Shown: in pieces, positions 59,223 through 64,000 of the stretch
Position numbering within the stretch: position 1 is the first letter of the stretch
How the letters are laid out: each line of letters starts with the position of its first letter
Assembly: GCF_009883795.1 (NCBI RefSeq)
Contig: NZ_CP033868.1
Coordinates: 493,501-557,500, forward strand
Direction of reading: 5' to 3'
Length of the DNA stretch: 64,000 nt
Origin: Coxiella endosymbiont of Amblyomma sculptum
GTDB taxonomy: Bacteria; Pseudomonadota; Gammaproteobacteria; Coxiellales; Coxiellaceae
The notes under the pieces: model-generated
Databases searched by the model: none
What the model was told of the DNA's origin: nothing
Seen by the model: only the letters and a program-made list of their open reading frames with translations
Program-made: the position numbers and the translations under genes

Positions 59223-59426
59223 ATATATTATCCAAATTCTGAGAAACTGTATCTTTTTTAGAAATCTCTGTGCGTTACGTTTCTAAAAATGCAAAACCGT
59301 TTGTTTTATAAAAAGAAACTATCAATATGCACTAAAGTACGGTATTTTTTCTTGTCCTTTTGTAACAAGGAGGTTTACCGATTCTCGTTATTAGTGAATC
59401 CGTGATTTTGGAAACAGAAGATTACT

Positions 59427-59450
59427 ATACAACTGTGGTTATAGTTGTAT
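59427..59450. repeat. 8-bp inverted repeat upstream of orn
   Basis: ATACAACT (59427-59434) and AGTTGTAT (59443-59450) form a perfect inverted repeat with an 8-base loop, 21 bases before the chosen orn start. Could be an operator or an RNA hairpin near the ribosome-binding region; no T-tract follows, so not a terminator. Confidence 0.55.
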
Positions 59451-59471
59451 GAAATTTCGCCTATTTTAGTT

Positions 59472-60020
59472 ATGATTTTCCATAAAAATAACTTTGTCTG
59501 GCTCGATCTGGAGATGACAGGATTGAATCCAAAAGAAGATCGTATTCTTGAAATTGCAACGATAGTAACTAGTAATGATCTTGATTGTATTGCGGATGGC
59601 CCTGTTCTTGCTATTCATCAAACTACTGAATTGTTAGAAAGGATGGACCATTGGAATGTTTCTCATCATACTGATTCTGGTTTATTGGATCGAGTCAGAA
59701 ACAGCAGTTGTACTGAAAGTTTAGCCGAGAAAAAAACTCTAGATTTTCTTAAAAAATATGTTCCGGCTGGAATATCGCCTTTATGTGGTAATTCTGTTTG
59801 TCAAGACCGACGATTTTTGTGTCTCTATATGCCCAATCTGAATCAATTCTTTCATTATCGACATTTAGACGTAACAACTTTGAAAATTCTCGCTCAATAC
59901 TGGACTCCTCAGATAATGACGGATGCTGTTAAAAAATCATCGCAACACACAGCTCTTAAAGATATACAGAATTCCATAAAGGAATTGCGTTATTATCGAA
60001 AACACCTTTTGAAGATGTGA
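59472..60020 (+). CDS. orn: Oligoribonuclease
   Basis: 3'-5' exonuclease that degrades 2-5 nt RNA and pGpG; essential in E. coli. 182 residues from ATG 59472, the standard N-terminus (FVWLDLEMTGLNPKEDRILE with the first two acidic ligands of the DEDDh site); an upstream in-frame start at 59445 adds 9 residues and is unlikely. Other site residues lie in SPLCGNSVCQDRRFL and HTALKDIQNSIKEL. No clear ribosome-binding site. Confidence 0.95.
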   Translation: MIFHKNNFVWLDLEMTGLNPKEDRILEIATIVTSNDLDCIADGPVLAIHQTTELLERMDHWNVSHHTDSGLLDRVRNSSCTESLAEKKTLDFLKKYVPAGISPLCGNSVCQDRRFLCLYMPNLNQFFHYRHLDVTTLKILAQYWTPQIMTDAVKKSSQHTALKDIQNSIKELRYYRKHLLKM

Positions 60021-60030
60021 ATTTTCTCTT

Positions 60031-60055
60031 CCCCCCCCCTTAAATATGGGGGGGG
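60031..60055. repeat. C9/G8 homopolymer hairpin after orn
   Basis: Nine C (60031-60039) and eight G (60048-60055) flank the 8-base spacer TTAAATAT, forming an 8-bp GC-only stem in very AT-rich DNA, 11 bases after the orn stop. It lacks a T-tract on the plus strand (AGTTGTAG follows), so it would be an imperfect terminator. Homopolymer G/C tracts slip easily. Confidence 0.85.
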
Positions 60056-60151
60056 AGTTGTAGACATTTTAATGGAAAACAATATATATTATTTATTATT
60101 ACCTCGTTGAGGAGTTTTAATGTTCGGGTTGTGAGGGAAACAGAGGGGCGT

Positions 60152-60736
60152 GTGAAATTTTTTTTCAGTATTGTACTGGTTTATCTTATCGGTTCATTTC
60201 CATGTGCAATCGTTCTTTCAAAACTTACGAGTTTTCCTGATCCTCGGACAATTGGATCTGGGAATCCGGGCGCTACCAACATACTGCGCGTATCGGGAAA
60301 AAAATCAGCGTTCTTTGTGTTGCTAGGCGATTCTTTAAAAGGTTTGGTTTCTGTTTTAATAGCTCGTTTTCTAGGTGTATATGGTGTAGATTTGCCCTAT
60401 ATAGTATTAACAGTAGTTGTTGGACATATTTTCCCTCTTTATTTTGAGTTCAAGGGAGGTAAAGGTGTCGCTACAATGTTGGGTGCTTTCTGGGGTTTGT
60501 CTTTTCAGGTTGGTTTTTATCTTACTGTAACGTGGCTTATTGCAGCCTATCTTTTCCGATATGCATCTGCAGCTGCATTGGTTTCTGTTATCGCAGCGCC
60601 TGTATACACTACGATGATTATTGATGTTCATGACTATCTCTTTCCTATTACATTGATTTCAATTCTTGTAGTATGGAAACACCGAGAAAATATTTGGAAC
60701 TTATGCAAAGGCCTTGAAAGAAAACTTCAATTTTAA
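60152..60736 (+). CDS. plsY: Glycerol-3-phosphate acyltransferase PlsY
   Basis: Inner-membrane enzyme that acylates glycerol 3-phosphate from acyl-phosphate, first step of phospholipid synthesis. 194 residues from GTG 60152 (AGAGGGG upstream), which places the first membrane segment at the N-terminus as in the family; longer in-frame starts at 60107 or 60131 are possible. Motifs IGSGNPGATNILR, GDSLKGLVSV and GHIFPLYFEFKGGKGVATMLG cover the three conserved loops. Convergent with tsaD, stops overlapping by 4 bases. Confidence 0.92.
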   Translation: MKFFFSIVLVYLIGSFPCAIVLSKLTSFPDPRTIGSGNPGATNILRVSGKKSAFFVLLGDSLKGLVSVLIARFLGVYGVDLPYIVLTVVVGHIFPLYFEFKGGKGVATMLGAFWGLSFQVGFYLTVTWLIAAYLFRYASAAALVSVIAAPVYTTMIIDVHDYLFPITLISILVVWKHRENIWNLCKGLERKLQF

Positions 60737-61767
60737 GAAAAAGAAATTTCAGTTAGTTCATTCATTGGCCATCGAGGTTTAACCTGAATGTTTGTTTCGC
60801 TCTTGTCACGTTCTCCCGAGTTAAGCCTTAACCACCCGGTATAAGCCACCATAGCGCCGTTATCGGTACAAAACTCCTGTCGGGGGCAACAAACTACCCC
60901 TTTTCGATCATCTAAGGACTTACGTAATCGTTGTCGTAATTTTTTATTTGCCGCTACCCCTCCCACTAAAACAAGAGTATTAGTACGAGTTTTTTTGATA
61001 GCATGTAGACATTTATACACTAAGATGTCAACAACCGCTTCTTCAAAAGCGTAAGCGATGTCAGCATATGTTTGTTTCTCGTTTCCATACTTTTTGAAAC
61101 AATTGACCGCGTAAGTTTTTAAACCGCTAAAACTAAAGTTAAGATGGGATTTCTGCATCATTGGTCTTGGAAAATGAAATCGATCTGGATTTCCCTTTCT
61201 GGCCAACCGGGCTATAGCGGGTCCTCCGGGATAGGACAGATCCAACAATCTTGCTGTTTTGTCAAACGCCTCCCCTGCTGCATCGTCGACACTCTTCCCT
61301 AAAATTTCATATCGGCCGAGACTCTCAGCCAAAATTAACATTGTATGCCCCCCTGAAACTAACAGGGCAGTAAAAGGACATTGGGGGGCTTGTTCTTCTT
61401 CTAATCGTATCGACATTAAATGTGCTTCCATATGATGGACTCCTATTGCAGGTATACCTAAAGCGTAAGCTAGACTTTTTGCGACAGAAGCGCCTACCAT
61501 TAAAGCACCAACTAAACCGGGACCTTTAGTATAAGCGATGCCGTTAAGATCGCTACTTAGTAGATCGGCATCTTTGAGTGTTTTTTTGATTAGCAGTAAA
61601 ACTTTCCGGATATGGTTCCGAGAGGCGAGTTCAGGAACTACCCCTCCATACTGTGCGTGTATTGGTATTTGACTATAAAGGTTGTGTGCCAATAATCCTT
61701 GTTGCCCATCAAAAAGAGCTACTGCCGACTCATCACACGACGTTTCAATACCGAGCACATATCTCAT
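60733..61767 (-). CDS. tsaD: tRNA N6-adenosine threonylcarbamoyltransferase TsaD
   Basis: Transfers the threonylcarbamoyl group to A37 of ANN-decoding tRNAs (t6A). 344 residues, normal. Metal-binding His motif GVHHMEAHLMS (residues 110-118), ATP site ALLVSGGHTML, GEAFDKTARLLDLSYPGGP, LVLVGGVAANKKLR and the C-terminal CTDNGAMVAYTGWLR with the catalytic Asp. Apparently fully intact, although its partner ATPase gene tsaE at 14.1-14.5 kb is dead. rpsU, its usual divergent neighbour, is not adjacent. Confidence 0.96.
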   Translation of the reverse strand: MRYVLGIETSCDESAVALFDGQQGLLAHNLYSQIPIHAQYGGVVPELASRNHIRKVLLLIKKTLKDADLLSSDLNGIAYTKGPGLVGALMVGASVAKSLAYALGIPAIGVHHMEAHLMSIRLEEEQAPQCPFTALLVSGGHTMLILAESLGRYEILGKSVDDAAGEAFDKTARLLDLSYPGGPAIARLARKGNPDRFHFPRPMMQKSHLNFSFSGLKTYAVNCFKKYGNEKQTYADIAYAFEEAVVDILVYKCLHAIKKTRTNTLVLVGGVAANKKLRQRLRKSLDDRKGVVCCPRQEFCTDNGAMVAYTGWLRLNSGERDKSETNIQVKPRWPMNELTEISFS

Positions 61768-61920
61768 GATTCTAGCAGTTTACCACAAGTCTGAATTCCA
61801 ACAGAGACAATAATATACAGACCACCAATCAATCCAAAACCGAAGAAATTTGTACTAAAGAATTTTTTGGTGAAACAAATGGATAGTAAATTAAAATTTC
61901 AAAAAATGATTTTAAGAAAT

Positions 61921-62910
61921 CTAAAGTAGTCCTAGGTCCTTTACGGAATCACGTTCTTCACGAAGTTCTTTTAAGGTTTCCCGTATTCTTTTTTTACCAA
62001 ACGCGTTATGCTGAATCCCTTTTACGGTGTCAACAGTCCCGTTTCTTGTACGACAAGGAAATGAGAAAAGTAATCCTTCGTCCACTTTGTATTCTCCTCG
62101 AGAACATAAAGCAATTGAATAACTTTCATTATCGATGGTGTCATGTATTAAACTCCATACGCTATCAATTATGGCATTGGCTGCCGAAGCAGCAGAAGAA
62201 GCACCTCGAGTTCTGATTACGAAAGACCCACGTTGTTGAATCAAAGGAATAAAGTGTTCAATAAACCACTTCTCGTGAATTACATGCACAGCAGATTTTC
62301 CGTTAACCACAGAATGATAAAAATCTGGAAATTGTGTGGAGGAATGATTACCCCAAATAATCATATTTTTTATAGCTGTCGTTTCAACTTTAGCCTTAAG
62401 AGCCAATTGGTATACAGCTCGGTTCTGGTCAAGTCTTGTCATAGCATAAAATCGATCATTGGGAATATCAGGAGCATGGTTCATAGCAATAAGACAATTG
62501 GTATTACAAGGGTTGCCTACTACGAGAACACGGATATCGTTTGCCGCATTTTCGTTAAGTATTTGTCCGTGCGCAGCGAAAATTTTACCGTTTTTCTCCA
62601 ATAAATACCTACGTTCTACATCCGCCGTTCGCGGTGACGCACCTATTAATAATGCCCAATTGACATTATTAAAAGCGGTTTTAGGATCTGGAGTTTCTAT
62701 CACATTGCGCAATAGAGGAAAAGCACAGTCCTCCAGCTCCATAACAGTACTTCTTAATACCGGCAGTGCCGGAGCAACTTCGAGTAAATGCAAATCAAGT
62801 GTGGTGTCCAAACCAAACATTTGTCCGGAAGCCAAACGGAACAATAAAGCATAACTAATCCGCCCAGCAGCACCAGTTATTGCGACTTTAACATGCTTTG
62901 TTGTTTTCAT
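61921..62910 (-). CDS. mdh: Malate dehydrogenase (NAD)
   Basis: Oxidises malate to oxaloacetate. 329 residues from ATG 62910; a TTG-initiated extension to 62961 ([15 protein letters not shown]) is not family-like. N-terminal nucleotide fold [25 protein letters not shown] is the cytosolic-type MDH pattern (group shared with Pseudomonas and Coxiella), then [14 protein letters not shown] with the substrate loop, [24 protein letters not shown] and [14 protein letters not shown] with the catalytic His. Works with fumC and icd encoded in this window. Confidence 0.94.
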   Translation of the reverse strand: MKTTKHVKVAITGAAGRISYALLFRLASGQMFGLDTTLDLHLLEVAPALPVLRSTVMELEDCAFPLLRNVIETPDPKTAFNNVNWALLIGASPRTADVERRYLLEKNGKIFAAHGQILNENAANDIRVLVVGNPCNTNCLIAMNHAPDIPNDRFYAMTRLDQNRAVYQLALKAKVETTAIKNMIIWGNHSSTQFPDFYHSVVNGKSAVHVIHEKWFIEHFIPLIQQRGSFVIRTRGASSAASAANAIIDSVWSLIHDTIDNESYSIALCSRGEYKVDEGLLFSFPCRTRNGTVDTVKGIQHNAFGKKRIRETLKELREERDSVKDLGLL

Positions 62911-63199
62911 TTCTTTTTTTTCGCTGTCTTCGCTCTTCAGTATACCAATTTTTGATTTCAAAGAATATTTCTTTTCATCGAGTTTTCCATCGAGAATGAA
63001 ATATTAGAAGGACTGTTGGTGATTGACGACGATTATAGTTTTACAATTTGTATTGTATTGCGCTTCTTTGTCTTGTCTTCATGTAATAAATTCGATAGAA
63101 AATCCTGTTTTTATTCATTCTTTATTAAGATACGGAAAACTAGAGATGTTTTGTAAGATTATTTGTCTACTCGATACAATATGAGACTCGTGAATTTTT

Positions 63200-63763
63200 T
63201 TATGCGACGTTTTCTGTAGTGACGTTCTGATAGTATTCCAACAAAAAAAGGGCGGCTACGCTGCGTGCCTCATGAAATTCAGGATGATGCAGCAACTCGT
63301 CTTTTCGAGACAGCTTCCAGGGAATAGTTTCTAAAGGCTCTGGTTCGTCGCCATGAATATCTTCCGGATAGAGGTCTGTTGCTAAAATAATATGCATTTT
63401 GGAATCTAAATAACCGGGAGCGGTACTAAAACAAGAAAGAATTGACATATTTCGTGAACCGTATCCTATTTCTTCTTTTAATTCTCGATTGGCTGTAGCT
63501 AAAATCTCCTCTCCTTTTTCAATACTACCTTTTGGAAAGCTCAGAACATAATCATTCAATCCCGTACTGTATTCTCGAATCAATAGTATTGTTTCTCTGT
63601 CTTCCAATACGGGGACTATCATTACGGCGCTGTGTCTACGACCACAAACACGTTCAAAACGACGCTCTGCTCCATTAGAAAAACGCAAATGCAATTCCTC
63701 TATTTTAAATAATCGGCTTTGAGCAATTACAGTTTTTTCGATAATGGTTGGCCTCTTACTCAT
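63200..63763 (-). CDS. nudE: ADP compounds hydrolase NudE (Nudix)
   Basis: 187 residues. Hydrolyses ADP-ribose, NADH and Ap3A type compounds. Nudix box GSIEKGEEILATANRELKEE followed by IGYG is complete (Gly, five residues, Glu, seven residues, Arg-Glu, two Glu, Gly). N-terminal VIAQSRLFKIEELHLRFSNG and GYLDSKMHIILATDLYPEDI then GDEPEPL are NudE-specific. ATG 63763 chosen. Confidence 0.93.
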   Translation of the reverse strand: MSKRPTIIEKTVIAQSRLFKIEELHLRFSNGAERRFERVCGRRHSAVMIVPVLEDRETILLIREYSTGLNDYVLSFPKGSIEKGEEILATANRELKEEIGYGSRNMSILSCFSTAPGYLDSKMHIILATDLYPEDIHGDEPEPLETIPWKLSRKDELLHHPEFHEARSVAALFLLEYYQNVTTENVA

Positions 63764-64000
63764 TGTATACTTATAATTTAGTGCTTATATTTATAGTCAA
63801 TAAAATTTTAGTGTTTGAATATAATTTCAACGTCAATACGCGGCAGAGAGAAACTTCTCCAATTTGTATAATTCTAACAGTTCTGGTTTTCTTCCGATTA
63901 TTATCGAAGAGGAAAAAGTCATATCTCGAAGGAAAATTGTATTTTGCACCAACGAAAATTTAGAATTAAACAAATCAATCTCCAATTTTACCACGAGAAC
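63764..64000 (+). other. Gene-free right edge of the window
   Basis: 237 bases upstream of nudE with no recognisable coding sequence, RNA or repeat. A neighbouring gene may start outside the window. Confidence 0.4.

Overview
This is an AT-rich bacterial chromosome segment whose protein families and gene neighbourhoods are gammaproteobacterial. The best overall fit is a Coxiella- or Legionella-like (Legionellales), host-dependent lineage, probably an endosymbiont. Four signs support this: an LbtU-type porin, a complete bioA/bioBFHCD cluster, conserved gammaproteobacterial gene pairs (mutY-yggX, yajC-secD-secF, pgsA-tRNA-Gly-Cys-Leu), and ongoing gene decay with several still-readable gene corpses. 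Genus is an inference; no marker gene settles it. I saw no phage, insertion sequence, CRISPR array or secretion island.

Layout. 0-5.7 kb: YadGH-type ABC exporter (yadH cut by the window edge), LbtU-like porin, mutY-yggX, tRNA-Phe, pyrD. 6-12.5 kb: aroG, rlmB, rlpA, ung, tRNA-Leu(CAG), def, heme o synthase, purA. 12.5-16.6 kb is a decay zone: birA has lost its DNA-binding domain, tsaE is a pseudogene beside an intact nnr, and a remnant that looks like ubiC lies before tRNA-Arg(CCT). 16.7-30 kb: fumC, a dienelactone hydrolase, an OPT transporter overlapping iscS, suhB, yajC-secD-secF, mnmA, a Bcr/CflA exporter and an RRM protein, with two almost identical tRNA-Arg genes. 30.6-34.6 kb: cyoABCD (cytochrome bo3). 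34.7-42.1 kb: a DUF1820 gene, miaA, and the biotin locus transcribed divergently from one compact shared promoter. 42.2-50.7 kb: tRNAs, pgsA, serS, ftsK, trxB, infA, icd; this is the skeleton of a widely conserved block from which the intervening genes are gone. 50.8-63.8 kb: purC, dapA, the large NAD-glutamate dehydrogenase, rmuC, orn, plsY, tsaD, mdh, nudE.

How the parts fit together. Biotin synthesis is complete from malonyl-ACP methylation (BioC, BioH) to biotin (BioF, BioA, BioD, BioB), and the biotin ligase is kept but without its repressor domain. That is what one would expect of an organism making biotin constitutively, for example to supply a host. Energy metabolism includes fumarase, isocitrate and malate dehydrogenases, glutamate dehydrogenase and a quinol oxidase, yet the 4-hydroxybenzoate-forming ubiquinone gene appears dead here. 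The t6A modification gene tsaE is broken although tsaD is intact. FtsK has lost its DNA-reading gamma domain, and the N-degron genes expected between infA, trxB and icd are absent.

Limits: all family assignments come from reading motifs. Remnant calls rest on short similarity patterns and should be tested by alignment. GC content, codon usage and phylogeny were not computed.
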